Shown here piece by piece: positions 21,040-31,762 of a stretch of DNA of 64,000 bases. Numbering within the stretch: position 1 is the stretch's first letter; each line of letters starts with the position of its first letter. The DNA lies in NCBI RefSeq assembly GCF_033115175.1, contig NC_084837.1, positions 89,772,499 through 89,836,498 of the forward strand, written 5' to 3'. This stretch comes from Lepus europaeus. Lineage: Eukaryota; Chordata; Mammalia; Lagomorpha; Leporidae. The position numbers were made by a program, and so were the translations under genes. A model generated the notes under the pieces. The model was not told where the DNA came from. It ran no database searches and worked only from the letters and a program-made list of their open reading frames with translations.

Positions 21040-21312
21040 GAATAGCTCTGTGGTAGCAGGTGCATAACCTACAGGTTAACACTCCACTTGCCACAGTTCC
21101 TTTGTTCAAATGCCACCCCTGGCTCCTGATTCCAGCTTCCTGCTAATTCAGACTCTGAGAGGCAAGTATTTGAGTCCCTGGCACCCACGTGGGAAACCTG
21201 GATTGAGTTCCAGTTCCTGCCATCAGCCTGGCTCAACTATTGCAGCCATTTGAAAAGTGGGACAGCAGATACCACCCCCTCCCTTTCTCTTTCTCGCAAA
21301 AGAAAAAAAAAA
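21040..21312 (+). repeat. C SINE, strongly diverged
   Basis: Recognised from AGCTCTGTGGTAGCAGG, 'CTTCCTGCTAATTCAGACTC', 'CACCCACGTGGGAAACCTGG' and the CAGCCATTTGAAAAGTGG block. The B box is lost (TTCAAATGCC) and the tail is a short A run. Confidence 0.72.
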
Positions 21313-21776
21313 TCCTGTGGCAACCTGCAGGGCAGATTCCAGGCCAGAGGTGTGGGCTCACCTTCGGTTAGCTGTCCAGCCCCTGTTCTCTCGGAGTGAC
21401 CCTGCTCCATCCACAGGCGATGGCGCCCAGGCACGGTGGCAGCCTGCCTGGTTGGCCAGAGTCCCTTACGTGGGATTTGGGAATGGAGTCGAGGAGATGT
21501 TAATGACTATCAGGCCTGGTCTCTTCAATGCAGAAGGAAAACCTCAACTATGGGTCCATGGCCGCGTCTTCCACCATGGGGTCTGAGCAACAGGAGAAAG
21601 ATGCACGGGGCGAAAATCACCAAGTGGAGCACAGAACGAGGCACCCGAGAGCCTTGGTGACTGTTCCTGTCCCTGGCTGCAGCATTGCTTGAGGTTTCAT
21701 AGGCCATCCCTGTCATTTTTCAGAAAATCTTCCCTTCCAGTCTTTTCCCTTTTCCTGGAAAAAAAAAAAAAAAATT
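21313..21776. other. unique intergenic DNA
   Basis: About 460 bp with no recognised repeat, ending in an A15 run at 21760-21774 that could be the tail of an unrecognised old retroposon. Confidence 0.35.
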
Positions 21777-22051
21777 GGGGCTGGCGCTGTGGCGCAGCGG
21801 GTTAACACCCTGGCCTGAAGCACCAGCATCCCATATGGGCGCCTGTTCGAGTCCCGGCTGTTCCTCTTCTGATCCAGCTCTCTGCTATGGCCTGGGAAAG
21901 CAGTAGAAGATGCCCCAAGTCCTTGGGCCTCTGCACCTGCGTGGGAGACCTGCATCCACGTGCGAGGCCCGGAAGAAGCCCCTGGCTCCTGGCTTTGGAT
22001 GGGCGCAGCTCCAACTGTTGCAGCCATCTGGGGAGTGAACCATTGAACGGA

Positions 22052-22087
<36 letters not shown>

Positions 22088-22151
22088 CTCCTCTCTCTGT
22101 GTAACTCTGACTTTCAAATAAATAAAAATAAATCTTAAAAAAAAAAAATCA
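21777..22151 (+). repeat. C SINE, near-consensus, with internal duplication
   Basis: Head GGGGCTGGCGCTGTGGCGCAGCGGGTTAAC, B box TGTTCGAGTCC. A partial repeat of the 'GGGAGACCTG/CATCCACGTGCGAGGCCCGG' region around 21940-21970 lengthens it by about 20 bp. It has a (CT)n tract of about 28 bp and an A12 tail. Confidence 0.96.
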
Positions 22152-22154
22152 CAG

Positions 22155-22409
22155 GGCCGGTGCTGTGGTGTAGTATGTTAGTCCTCTGCCTGTGATGCCG
22201 GCATCCCATATGGGCGCCTGTTCGAGTCCCAGCTGCTCCTCTTCTGATCCAGCTCTCTGCTATGGCCTGGGAAAGCAGTGGAAGATGGCCCAGGTGCTTG
22301 GGCCCCTGCATCTGCGTGGGAGACCAGAAGGAAGTTCCTGGCTCCTGGCTAAAGGTTGGCCCAGCTACAGCTGTTGCGACCATTTGAGGAGTGAACCAGC
22401 AGACGGAAA

Positions 22410-22451
<42 letters not shown>

Positions 22452-22485
22452 CTCTACCTCTCAAATAAGAAAAATCTTTTAAAAG
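22155..22485 (+). repeat. C SINE, near-consensus
   Basis: Second of a head-to-tail pair: GGGCCGGTGCTGTGGTGTAG, B box TGTTCGAGTCC, (CT)n tract of about 36 bp, tail CTCAAATAAGAAAAATC. Confidence 0.95.
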
Positions 22486-23066
22486 AAGATCACTTCAGTT
22501 CTGTTCCTGGCTTCTGTTTCCCAATGGGAAGACTGGCTGGGAGCTATTGGACTAAGAAACAATGACTGGTGTGGGGCTGGAAAGAGGATTAGAGAACCAT
22601 TTGTTTTAGCAGCAAAGGGGGAGGGGCAGCAAAGAGGAAGCACCGGCTGCCTTAGTGACCAGGAAGAAGGCAGTCCAGAAACCAAAACAGGGAAGTCAGG
22701 GAGAGGAGCTGGCTTGGGAGTGGGCAGGGTGGTTTCAGCATGGTTTCCATTGGCAGGTGCACCCCGGTGCCTCACGTCACCCCAGCCCTGCCCCAGTCGG
22801 ACACAGCACTTCCCATCAGCCTTCCTACCTCAGCTTCCTACCATCAGCCCATGCTCTCCACCCTGCACCACCACCCCCACCACCCCCACGTTTTCCTAAC
22901 TCCTTCCTGGGAGGAGACTACTTCAAAAAGCTCCTAGAAACTTCCTTTGGCGCAAAGACATTTTAAAATCCATGCAGAGTTTTTGCATAATCCAAATTTG
23001 CCATGACCTTTTCGAGGACCCATCACGTATCCAGTCACCCAAGTAAAGATCCTGTAACCCTGGTGT
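22486..23066. other. unique intergenic DNA with CCACCCC repeats
   Basis: Contains a short (CCACCCC)n run at 22867-22888. Nothing else recognised. Confidence 0.35.
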
Positions 23067-23440
23067 CGTGGGAAAACCGGGGAGATGAGTCCGGGTTGGT
23101 GTCCCAGTGTCGATGACAATTTGTGAGATCGGACACAGCAGTGAGCGGAGAGGAAGCAAAGTTTTACTGAAGGAAAAAAGAAGCTCCCCACAAAGGGGAG
23201 GGGCTGGTGGAAAAGAGACCGAGCCGCTGAGCTCTGGCTGTCTAGAGGTATTTGTGTGTCTGTAACACGTCATCTCCAGGGAGCACACGCAGTGCGTATA
23301 CATCAGCTACTGTGAAGGCAGGGCCGTCTTCATGGAGCCTCGTTAAACTTGTTTCTGTTAAAACTAAACCTTGTTGTCCATTGGCAAATTTTTGTTGCAA
23401 GGGGCTTCCATCCAGTTCTGTTTAGTGTGGCAGCTGTGGG
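23067..23440 (-). mobile_element. possible minus-strand ERV LTR/leader fragment
   Basis: Read on the minus strand, an R/U5-like stretch with AGTAAA (near 23168) runs through 'TTTGCTTCCTCTCCGCTCAC' to CATCGACA (ending at 23108). It is followed one base later by TGGGACACCAACCCGGAC, a sequence in the primer-binding-site position but matching no tRNA that I recall exactly. The outer LTR boundary is not visible. No viral coding sequence is present. Confidence 0.35.
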
Positions 23441-23480
23441 AAGGCGTTGGTCCGGCCTGCATTAAGTCAGGGCTACCTCG

Positions 23481-23663
23481 CTGGCGCTGGTGTTGTGGTG
23501 CGGTGAGTTAAGCCGCCACCTGCCTGGGAAAACAGCAGAAGATGGCCCCGGTGCTTGAACCCCCGCCACCCATGTGCGGGACCTGGATGGAGCTCCTGGA
23601 TCTAGCCCTGACTGTTCGGGCCATTTGGAGAACAAACCAGTGCAGGGAACATCTTTCTCTCTA

Positions 23664-23709
<46 letters not shown>

Positions 23710-23770
23710 TCTGTGTGTGTGTGTGCATGTGCCTTTCAAATAAATAAATCTTTCAAAAAAGAAAAAAAAA
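23481..23770 (+). repeat. C SINE, internal deletion of the B-box region
   Basis: Head GCTGGTGTTGTGGTGCGGTG jumps from 'GCCGCCACCTG' straight to 'CCTGGGAAAACAGCAG', deleting about 80 bp with the B box. It ends CAAATAAATAAATC and A9. A (GT)n run of about 16 bp is embedded in the pyrimidine tract. Confidence 0.9.
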
Positions 23771-23845
23771 ATCCTCTAGGCTGACTCTTCGATTCCCTTC
23801 GCTCATTTCTCTGATCACTTATTACTATAATATTCAACAAGCATT

Positions 23846-24238
23846 TGTCAAAGAACCACTGCGTGCTACCTGCAAGGTGTCCGGCAGGTAACAAATCTTC
23901 CCACCCAGATGAATGAATTAATTCACAAGCTTTTATTGGGATTCCACTCCCGGGCTAGGGGCCGGGGAAGTACGTGTCAGAGGTTGGGAGGGCTCCTTTT
24001 ATAGATATGGGGGCGTGGAGGTTAAAGGTTGAGGTGGATCTGATCCTCATTGGTTGACCTTTAGGCACCTGCGGGGACCTTGACAAGGACTTTTCTTCCC
24101 CAGAAGTGCGGATAGGGACTCTCCATTCCCGGAAGTGTCGGACTTCCCTCCTTGCGGATCCCAAAGCTACCACTACCTGCATACTGGGTGGCAGCAGTAA
24201 CGAGGGAAGTGTGCCTTGGGCACAATTCCAACAGGACA
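23846..24238 (-). mobile_element. solo LTR, antisense
   Basis: A 393-bp block bounded by TGTC...GACA inverted ends. On the minus strand it carries a TATA box (TATAAAAGG, 23995-24003) followed about 60 bp downstream by an AATAAA signal (23932-23937), the spacing expected for a retroviral R region. Flanks are CATT (23842-23845) and AATT (24239-24242), a 4-bp target duplication with one change. It is a solo LTR without internal sequence. Class I is suggested by the 4-bp duplication. Confidence 0.7.
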
Positions 24239-25033
24239 AATTCCCCAGCTAGGGAAGAGCAGCGCACATGCACTTAGGGGAAGGCTTGCGTTGGGGGGAG
24301 GGGGGGATGTGGGGGAGGGCAGGGCAGGGAGCATCGAATCTGAAGGAATCAGGGCAGGCTGCATAGAGGAAGTGACTTTGAAGCCGGATTTTGAAAACCA
24401 GGCTGGGTTTGGCCATTTAGAGGAGCAGGAGGTGGCGGGCCAACACGGAAGGAAGCGGGAGAGTGTGGCTGCAGCTCAGCACTGAGGACAGGAGGGGTAG
24501 GGCTGGGAAAGCCGGGTGAAGGGAGCTTTTCCTGTTGGCGTAAGGAGCCTGGATTTGACCCTGCGGGGGTGGGAATTTCTGCACCTTAAGTATCACGTGC
24601 AGAAAAGACAGCGAATCCCCACCTACCGCTTGGTGGATTGTCACAAAGTGAGCACAGCTGCATAAGGAAGAACCCGAATCAAGGGACGGCACAGGAGCCA
24701 GCATCCCAGAAGCCGTTTTTGGTCACCACCCACTCCCAAGGACACAGCTGTGCCTGCCAAAGCCCTGCGTGGCACAAAGGATGAGAGGGAGGGGTTGAGA
24801 TGAAGACAGAGAAATGTTTGAGGAGGGACAGCCATGATCCACGGGAGAGCCATGAGGCCCGAGCCACAGCACTGATGGCAGCAAAGGAGAGCCAGAGTCA
24901 GATCTGAAGAGCTGTGGTGTGACGACACAGACAACACTCCCCTCCCAGGAACTCACTATGCATTCACTCCTCCAGGCCAGTGTGAACTGACCCTGAGAAT
25001 TTCCAGTGGCCTCCCTTATCATTTAAAAGTGCC
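24239..25033. other. unique/ancient-repeat mixture
   Basis: 24,360-24,600 (GTGACTTTGAAGCCGGATTTTG; AAGGAGCCTGGATTTGACCC) and 24,680-24,740 (CCAGCATCCCAGAAGCCG) each resemble old mammalian repeat consensus pieces that I remember but cannot name with certainty. The remainder is unrecognised. No gene. Confidence 0.35.
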
Positions 25034-25362
25034 CAAGACCAGCGCTGTGGTGTAGCAGGTAAGGCCGCCTCCTGCGGTGCTGGCATCCCATATAGGCACT
25101 GGTTCGAGTCCCAGCTGCTCCACTTCCGATCTAGCTCAATGCTGGCCTGAGAAAGCAGTGGAAGATGGCCCAAGTGCTTGGGCCCCTGCTCCCGTGTGGG
25201 AGACCCAGTAGAAGCTCCTGGCTCCTAGCTTCAGATCAGCCCAGCTCTGTCCATTGCTGCCATATGGGCAGTGAACCACTGGATGGAAGACCTCTCTCTC
25301 TCTCTCTTTCTGCCTCTGCTTTTCTTTAACTCTGCCTTTCCAATAAATATTTTTTTAAAAAA
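25034..25362 (+). repeat. C SINE
   Basis: Plus-strand copy, GACCAGCGCTGTGGTGTAGC, B box GGTTCGAGTCC, tail CCAATAAATATTTTTTT (mutated AAATAAAT). Confidence 0.93.
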
Positions 25363-25466
25363 GAATTGCTTGTTTTGGGTACAAAACAATTTGAAACACA
25401 TGCAAATGCGGAGGTCTAAAGTCATGGAAAATGCATATTATGAAAAACTGTGAGTGGACTTCAGAA

Positions 25467-25782
25467 GTTTTTTATTTATTTGAAAGTTAGAGTGCAGAGA
25501 GAGAGAGAAGGAGAGACAAAGACAGAGAGAGATCCTCATTCTGCTGGTTCACTCCCCAAATGGCAGCAACAGCCGGAGCTGGGGTGATCCAAAGCCAGGA
25601 TCCAGGAGCTTCTTCCCCGTCTCCCACGTGGGTGCAGGGACCCAAGCACTTGGACCATCTTCTGCTGCTTTCCTAGGTGCATTAGTAGGGAGCTGGGTCA
25701 GATGTGGACCCAAATCCACGCCCCTAAGGGGTGCCAGCACTGCAAAGGCAGCTTCACCTGCTCCACCACAGCACCAGCCCCG
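25467..25782 (-). repeat. C SINE
   Basis: Minus-strand copy from TTTTTTATTTATTTGAAAGTTAG to CCACAGCACCAGCCCC. It is preceded by CTTCAGAAG, part of the L1-tail-like dispersed motif. Confidence 0.9.
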
Positions 25783-25809
25783 TACACTTATCTTTAAATT
25801 CTGTCTTCT

Positions 25810-26138
25810 TGGCCGGCGCCATGGCTCAACAGGCTAATCCTCTGCCTAGTGGTGCTGGCACACCGGGTTCTAGTCCCGGTTGGGGCGCCGGATTCTGTCC
25901 TGGTTGCCACTCTTCCAGGCCAGCTTTCTGCTGTGGCCCAGGAGTGCAGTGGAGGATGGCCCAAGTGCTTGGGTCCTGCACCCCATGGGAGACCAGGAGA
26001 AGCACCTGGCTCCTGCCTTCGGAACAGTGCGGTGCGCCGGCCACAGCGCGCCAGCCGCGGCGGCCATTGGAGGGTGAACCAATGGCAAAAGGAAGACCTT
26101 TCTCTCTGTCTCTCTCTCACTAGCCACTCTGCCTGTCA

Positions 26139-26176
<38 letters not shown>
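25810..26176 (+). repeat. C SINE, CTGCCTGTC-poly(A) subfamily
   Basis: Low-divergence copy with a perfect 15-bp target duplication TAAATTCTGTCTTCT (25795-25809 and 26177-26191) and a long A-rich tail (26140-26176). The tail length and intact duplication indicate a recent insertion. Confidence 0.97.
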
Positions 26177-26181
<5 letters not shown>

Positions 26182-26324
26182 TCTGTCTTCTCGTGAATAT
26201 TTTGGAGTACCCTCTTCCATAGGCAAATATGTCCACCCTCAAAGGGAGTTCCATCTCAATGTACTGTCACTTTTCAAGGGCGGGGGCCCCCTGGGCAGCT
26301 TCCTGGCACTGTTTCCAAGCAACA

Positions 26325-26637
26325 GCAGGCATTGGTTAGGATGCTGGTTAGGACACCTGCATCCAGTACCAGAATACCCGTGTCTGACGCCCAGCTTCTG
26401 ATTCCAGCAGCCTACCAACGCGAAAACCGTGGTGGGGCAGCAGCAAGTGATGGCTCAAGTGCTCAGGCTCCCTGCCTAAGCTGCTCACCCAGCTGTTTTA
26501 ATACCCAGCTTCTGGCTTCCGCCTGACCCACCCCATACCGTGGCAGGCATTTGGTGAAAGGATGGGTGCTCTCACTCTCTCTCTCCCTCTCCCTCTTTCT
26601 CCCTTTCCCCCCTCCCTCTCAAATAATTTTTCAAAAG
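26325..26637 (+). repeat. C SINE, strongly diverged
   Basis: Recognised from CATTGGTTAGGATGCTGG, the GGCAGCAGCAAGTGATGG block, a (CT)n/CCCT tract and a CTCAAATAATTTTTC tail. The B box is gone. Confidence 0.68.
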
Positions 26638-27245
26638 AAGACATTAGAAAACAACAGCAACACAAATCGTCAAATGCGGACCTCGCGATAAGAGAGTGCA
26701 GGGCCTTCCCAAGATCCTGAGCCTGTGAGCGTCTTTCGCAGGCGGGAGCTGCTTGCCGAGCCACACCAGCAGAGCCATGTGGCACCGACTCAAGCGGTGT
26801 AATTTCACAAACACCCACACAGTATTATAGAGGGAAAAAATGTTAAAGCAATAAAAAAAGGATAATTGCTATACATGTTTCTGCAATCCTGACACAGTAA
26901 TAACTTGCCTGTAAACACCTCCCTTGAAGAATTGGTTAATAAGACATACAATGCATGGCAAAGGAAATTGTTTATCCCACAGGGGCTTGAAAAAAGGGGC
27001 GTTGATTCTTCTTGTGAAGCTGTGATGTTTCTCTAAGACTGGAGAGGAGGAGGCAACTGCTTAACAATGGTATAGACTAGAGGGGACTTACAGGAAACAC
27101 AAGTGGCCTATGACCTTGGGTGTCTTATCTGTAATACAAGGGCACTGGGCTGGACCTGGAGGTGGCCCATGGACCCCCCACAGCAACGCATCTCCCTTGC
27201 TTTAACTAGAGTGTCTCTGCTCTCAGCTGTTTAAATATCGGGTTG
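26638..27245. other. SINE-free unique block with MIR-like piece
   Basis: 26,815-27,030 is AT-rich unique DNA. 27,095-27,165 (CCTATGACCTTGGGTG..TCTTATCTGTAATACAAGGGCACTGGGCTGG) looks like a MIR 3' half. No coding evidence. Confidence 0.4.
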
Positions 27246-27551
27246 GGGGCCAGTGCTGTGGTGCAGTAGGTTAATTCTCCAGCAGTGCCGGCATCCAACA
27301 TGGGCACCAGTTCGAGTCCCGGCTGCCCCACCTCCGCTCCAGCTCTCTGCTGTGGCCTGGGAAAGCAGTACAAGATGGCCCAAATCCTTGGGCCCCTGTA
27401 CCTGTGTGGGAGATCTAGAGGAAGCTCCTGGCTTCTGGCTTCAGATCAGTGTAGCTCCAAGCATTGCAGTTACTTGGGGAGTGAACCAACAGAAGGAAGA
27501 TCCCTCTCTGTGTAACTCTGCCTTTCAAATGAATAAAATACATAAAAAAAG
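27246..27551 (+). repeat. C SINE
   Basis: GGGGGCCAGTGCTGTGGTGCAG, B box AGTTCGAGTCC, but the (CT)n tract is almost absent (CCCTCTCTGTG). The tail merges into a purine microsatellite. Confidence 0.92.
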
Positions 27552-27612
27552 GAGAAGAAAGAGAGAAAGGGAGGGAGGGAGGGAGGGAGAGAGAGAGAAA
27601 AAAAAAGAAAGT
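27552..27612. repeat. (GGGA)n/(GA)n purine microsatellite
   Basis: GAGAAAGAGAGAAAGGGAGGGAGG-type purine run directly after a SINE tail, continuing as GAGAGA and A9. It probably grew from the SINE poly(A). Confidence 0.9.
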
Positions 27613-28793
27613 AAGTACTGGAGGTGAATCGATCCATTTGAGCAAAATGATGGAGGCCATTGGCGGGCACATGCTGGGAGAAGTGTGCTATCTTCATTAA
27701 GCTCATTAACCTTCCTGCAACCCAGGGGAGTAGCTAGAAGTAGCCAAATAAGACGCCAAGTGACAAGCTAAGGGAGCTAGCAGAGCTCCTCACACCCCCA
27801 CCCCCACCCCCACCCACCCCCACCCTCTGGGAGCTCTGTTTTGGGTTGATGCTAGATTTTGCAGGTATGTAGCCAACTAACAATAAGGTTGTTTAATCAT
27901 TGACTGCACCACACCTTCTATTATTTTGTAACTCCACTGGATCAAGTAAAAGAGGAATGTGTTGATAAGACAGTGGGTGGGGCCATAACAAAAGCCTAGA
28001 AACAAGGGAGTCTCAGCCCCCTGAGCTGGTAGCCCTCAGCCCAGGCTCTACCCTGAGAAGAGAAGCCCTGCAGGGACCAAGGACTTGACCTTCTCCAACC
28101 AGGCCAGGGCCAAGATTGCCCTGTAGGTCAGCAAATGGGACCTTGTGTTGAACTCTGGAAGCTGGTGTCCCTGGGGAAAGGATGCCTTCCAGGGTTGAAG
28201 AGGCAGAATCCACTTCCCTGAGACAGGGAAGGGCCCTGGTACTTGAGCGTAGTAGGTCCAAGGCTGGCGGCTTCCTGCCCCCGCCCCATGGTATACAGTG
28301 GCCCGGATTGAGGGTGGCCACGCACTGGGTCTGGAGAAGCTGGGCTAGGATGCTGCTGCGGGAGTGCTGAGTGAAGGATCATGGTGTCCTGCTGGAATCA
28401 GGACAAAGTGCTTCGAGCAGTGGCCAGGATGAGCCACAGGGCATTCCAGAACTCTCTGGCCCTTCTAACCTCTTGAGATTCCTTTGCGATTCTAGGAAGG
28501 AAAACCCTCCATATTAAACCACTCTCCCAGAAAATGATTGTTCAAAGTCAATTTAATCTGATGTAGAAAGATAATGAGATGCGATGGTGCTTACATACAA
28601 ATATTGTGGAGCGAATGCTTGTCTCTATAACGGCTTTTCAGTGGGAGTAAGACATGACCAGACCTGCAGTTTGGATGTCGGGATGATGGGATGGCAGCGA
28701 GGACGGTAGGAGTGGAGATTTGCAGGGGTGTAGGAGACATTTTGGAGGCAGAGTCAACTGCTATTGGCAGCCAATGAAAAAGAATTATGAAGA
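27613..28793. other. unique DNA, (CCCCCA)n run and old repeat piece
   Basis: Contains a (CCCCCA)n low-complexity run (27,793-27,825) and at 28,610-28,770 a stretch (GACATGACCAGACCTG ... AGGAGACATTTTGGAGGCAGAGTC) resembling an ancient interspersed repeat also suspected at 59.8 kb. Open frames near 28.0-28.4 kb have no recognisable motif. Confidence 0.35.
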
Positions 28794-29046
28794 GGCTGGC
28801 GCTGTGGCATAACAAGTAAAGCTGCCGCCTGCAGTGCAGGCATCCCATATGGGCGCTGGTTCGAGTCCCGGCTGCTCTACTTCTGATGCAGCTCTCTGCT
28901 ATGGCCTGGGAAAGCAGTAGAAGATGACCCAAGTCCTTGGGGCCCTGCACCCATATGGGAGACCTGGAAGAAGCTCCTGACTCCTGGCTTCGGATCAGCC
29001 CAGCTTTGGTCGTTGTGGCCATCTAGGGAGTGAACCAGTGGATGGA
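28794..29046 (+). repeat. C SINE interrupted by an LTR
   Basis: GAGGCTGGCGCTGTGGCATAAC with B box GGTTCGAGTCCC, reading to GAACCAGTGGATGGA, where the LTR begins. Its 3' end (CTCTTTCTGTAACTCTTTCAAATAAATAAAATAAATC) resumes at about 29,368. Confidence 0.92.
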
Positions 29047-29350
29047 TCCTCTCACCCGTGTCAAGCTCCACCCCCATCCTAATGGGATTCCATGCTCCTG
29101 CTTCCCTGCCCGCCCTCCAGCAAAGTTTTAAAAGGACCAGTCCCTGAACACGTGGCTCTCTGGCTCCTCTCCTCCTCTTGCCTCTCTTCTCGCTCCTCTC
29201 TCTAGCCTCCTCTTCTCTCTCACTCCCCTCTCTCCTCTCTCCTCTTTCTCTCCTTTTCCTTCTTCGCCCCTTCCCTCCAGTCTGCTTCGTTTGCCCCAAT
29301 AAACCTTTTCCCTTACTCTGGTGTTTGGTGTGTTTTGTGACAGCCTAACA
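29047..29350 (+). mobile_element. LTR copy A, 5'-truncated
   Basis: Shares 'GTGTCAAGCTCCACCCCCATCC', 'TAATGGGATTC', 'TTTTAAAAGGACC' (TATA-like), 'GAACACGTGGCTCTCT', a long CT-rich tract (29,150-29,275), 'CCCCAATAAACC' (AATAAA 29,298-29,303) and 'GGTGTTTGGTGTGTTTTGTG' with the LTR at 31,904. The U3 start and the 5' target duplication are missing. It has no internal viral sequence. Confidence 0.85.
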
Positions 29351-29420
29351 GAAATACATAACACCACCCTCTTTCTGTAACTCTTTCAAATAAATAAAAT
29401 AAATCTTTAAAAAAAAAAAC
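29351..29420 (+). repeat. C SINE 3' end, continuation after LTR copy A
   Basis: Tail segment ending CTTTCAAATAAATAAAATAAATCTTT and A10. It completes the SINE that starts at 28,794. Confidence 0.8.
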
Positions 29421-29725
29421 GGGGCTGGCACTGTGGCATAGTGGATAAAGCCGTTGCTTGGTGCTAGTTCCAGTCCCCGCTGCCCCACTTCCGATCCAGC
29501 TCTCTGCTACGGCCTGGGAAAGCAGTAGAAGATGGCCCAAGTCCTTGAGCCCCTGCACCTGCGTGGGAGACCTGGAAGAAGCTCCTGGCTCCTGGCTTTG
29601 GATCGTTGCAGCTCCAGCCGTTAAGGCCAACTGAGGAGTGAACCAGTCGATGGAAGACCTCTCTCTCTGCCTCTTCTCTCTCTGTGTAACTCTTTCAAAT
29701 AAATAAAAAAAATCTTTTAAAAAAT
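29421..29725 (+). repeat. C SINE
   Basis: GGGGCTGGCACTGTGGCATAG with a 20-bp deletion just before the B box (AGTTCCAGTCC). The tail CTTTCAAATAAATAAAAAAAATC is followed by (AAAAT)n. Confidence 0.92.
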
Positions 29726-30482
29726 AAAATAAAATAAAAATGAACTTGAAACAGGAGCTGAAAGTGACACTGAAACTGTGACTTGCAGCTTGGCTGCACT
29801 TGAGAGCCATCTTGGAATCTTTCTAACCTCCCATCCCCTGCCCCACACCCAGGCCACACACCAGCTGCACATGTGTCCGGATGCAGCCAAAGCTCAGAAC
29901 CACCATGGCACCAAGAGTTCCTATTGGGTCAACAGAATGAATTAGAGTGGTATTAAATGAGACAGGTAGGGAACAACCTATTTTTGTTGATCAGGGTGTA
30001 AAATAGGTGAAGAAGAGGGAGGAAGGCAAGTTCAGGCAGAAAGCAATGGAGGAGCTGACTACAGTGAAACTTCTGATGTCCTGGAGGGGACCCCCAGGAG
30101 CAGGGGCCTAGAGGGTTGGGGGTGATGCTGGGAGAGGAATCGGGCAAGGCAGGTGGGGAAAGGTTTGGAATGGCTGTCACAGGGAAGGAAATGGTTCTGA
30201 ATTAAGAACAGGGAAGAATGTGTGTGTCAAAGACAAGCCAAGAGGGAGGGCTTGGGTGAGCCTGCACTGTTAACCCTTTGATGCATTCATCTCAATCGCT
30301 GGCGTGCTGGATCTGGCCTGTACCAGTGCGAGAAAGCAGATGATAAGATTTACAGGAACCTTGCCAGCCCCCGATTAAACACAGCCACTGATAAAGGTAA
30401 ATTATATAAACTGAAATATATGAAAGATCTTACATTAAAATAAAGGTCATAAACACTCACTTTTCACCCTTCCTTCTTTCCT
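29726..30482. other. unique intergenic DNA
   Basis: About 750 bp with no confident repeat. 30,260-30,370 is a mixed-composition patch without coding sense. No gene recognised. Confidence 0.35.
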
Positions 30483-30486
30483 TTGT

Positions 30487-30790
30487 TCTTTTTTTTTTTT
30501 TTTTTTTTGACAGAGTTAGTGGGAGAGAGAGAGAGAGAGAGAGAAAGGTCCTCCTTCTGTTGGTTCACCCCCCAAACGGCTGCTATGGCCAATCCGAAGC
30601 CAGGAGCCAGGTGTTTCTTGCTGGTCTCCGATGCGGGTGCAGGGGCCCAAGCACTTGGGCCATCCTCCACTGCCCCCCCCCCCAGGGCCACAGCAGAGAG
30701 CTGGACTGAAGAGAAGCAACCAGTACTAGAACCCGGCACCCATAAGGGATGCCGGCACTGCAGGCGGAGGATGAGCCAAGTGAGCCACGG
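30487..30790 (-). repeat. C SINE, poly(A) subfamily variant
   Basis: Minus-strand copy starting T20 GACAGAGTTAGTGGGAGAGAG, lacking the AAATAAAT motif. The head near 30,780 (GAGCCACGG) is truncated. A C10 run at 30,674-30,683 replaces part of the body. Confidence 0.9.
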
Positions 30791-31107
30791 TTTGTTCTGT
30801 GTTCTGGCCGTGATTGCTCCCCGGAGCTCTCAGCAGAAATGGCCACTCTGGAGTGTGTAAGTCTTGTCTCCCTGTGGCAGTCAGACTCACACTGGAATTT
30901 CTTGGTCTTGATTCCTGATTCCTAGGGAAGGAGCTTGCTCCACATACCAAGCTTCTAACCTTTCAGAGTTTCCTCTGTAAGATCAAGGTGAGGGAGATAT
31001 GCATGCCAGACTCCCATGGAAGTCTACATACATCCCAAGACAGGCATGTGGCTCAGCAGTTGTATCAGAGTGCCTGGGACACAATCCCCACGCCACTACT
31101 TTTTTAT
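30791..31107. other. unique intergenic DNA
   Basis: About 320 bp of spacer without recognised features. Confidence 0.35.
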
Positions 31108-31135
31108 TTTTTATTTTTTTTAAAGATTTATTTTA
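31108..31135 (-). repeat. C SINE tail, outer part of nested pair
   Basis: TTTATTTTTTATTTTTTTTAAAGATTTATTTTA is the tail of the minus-strand SINE whose body continues at 31,472. A plus-strand SINE has inserted at this AT-rich point. Confidence 0.7.
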
Positions 31136-31470
31136 GGGGCCAGCACCATGGCACAGTAGGTTACTCCTCTGCCTGTGGCGCCGGCATCCCATATGGGTAC
31201 CAGTTCTGGTCCTGGCTTTCTCTCTTCCACTCCAGCTCTCTGCTATGGCCTGGGAAAGCAGTGGAAGATGGCCCAAGTGCTTGGGCCCCTGCGCCCGCTT
31301 AGGGACCCGGAGGAGGCGCCTGGTTCCTGGCTTCGAATCGGCACAGCTCTGGCTGTTGCGGCCATCTGGGGAGTGAGCCAATGAAAGGAGGACCTTTCTC
31401 TCTGTCTCTCCCTGTCACTGTCTATAACTACCTCTCAAATAAATAAATAAAATAAAATAAATAAATAAAA
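31136..31470 (+). repeat. C SINE inserted in the tail of another C SINE
   Basis: GGGGCCAGCACCATGGCACAGTAGG to CTCAAATAAATAAATAAAATAAAATAAATAAATAAAA. Similar ATTTATTTTA flanks on both sides fit a target duplication within the AT-rich tail. Confidence 0.92.
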
Positions 31471-31471
31471 A

Positions 31472-31762
31472 TATTTATTTTATTTATTTGAAAGGCAGAG
31501 TTACAGAGAGAGAGAGGGGTCTCATCCACTGCTTCACTGCCCAGATGGTCGCAACCATCAGGCAAAGCCAGGAGCCAGGAGCTTCCTCCAGGTCTCCCAC
31601 ATGGGTATAGGGGCACAAAGACTTGGGCCATCCTCTGCTACTTTCCCAGGCCATTAGCAGGGAGCTGGATTGGAAGTGGAGCAGCTGGGACTCCATCGGG
31701 TGCCTATATGGGATGCCAGTGTTGCAGGTGGTGGTTTAAATCGCTGACCCACAGGGCTGGCC
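31472..31762 (-). repeat. C SINE, inner part of nested pair
   Basis: Body of the minus-strand copy, from TATTTATTTTATTTATTTGAAAGGC to CCACAGGGCTGGCC. Confidence 0.9.

Noticed and set aside
27793-27825. (CCCCCA)n as a telomere-like or G-quadruplex regulatory element
   Set aside because: Short low-complexity run; not TTAGGG-related and no gene nearby.
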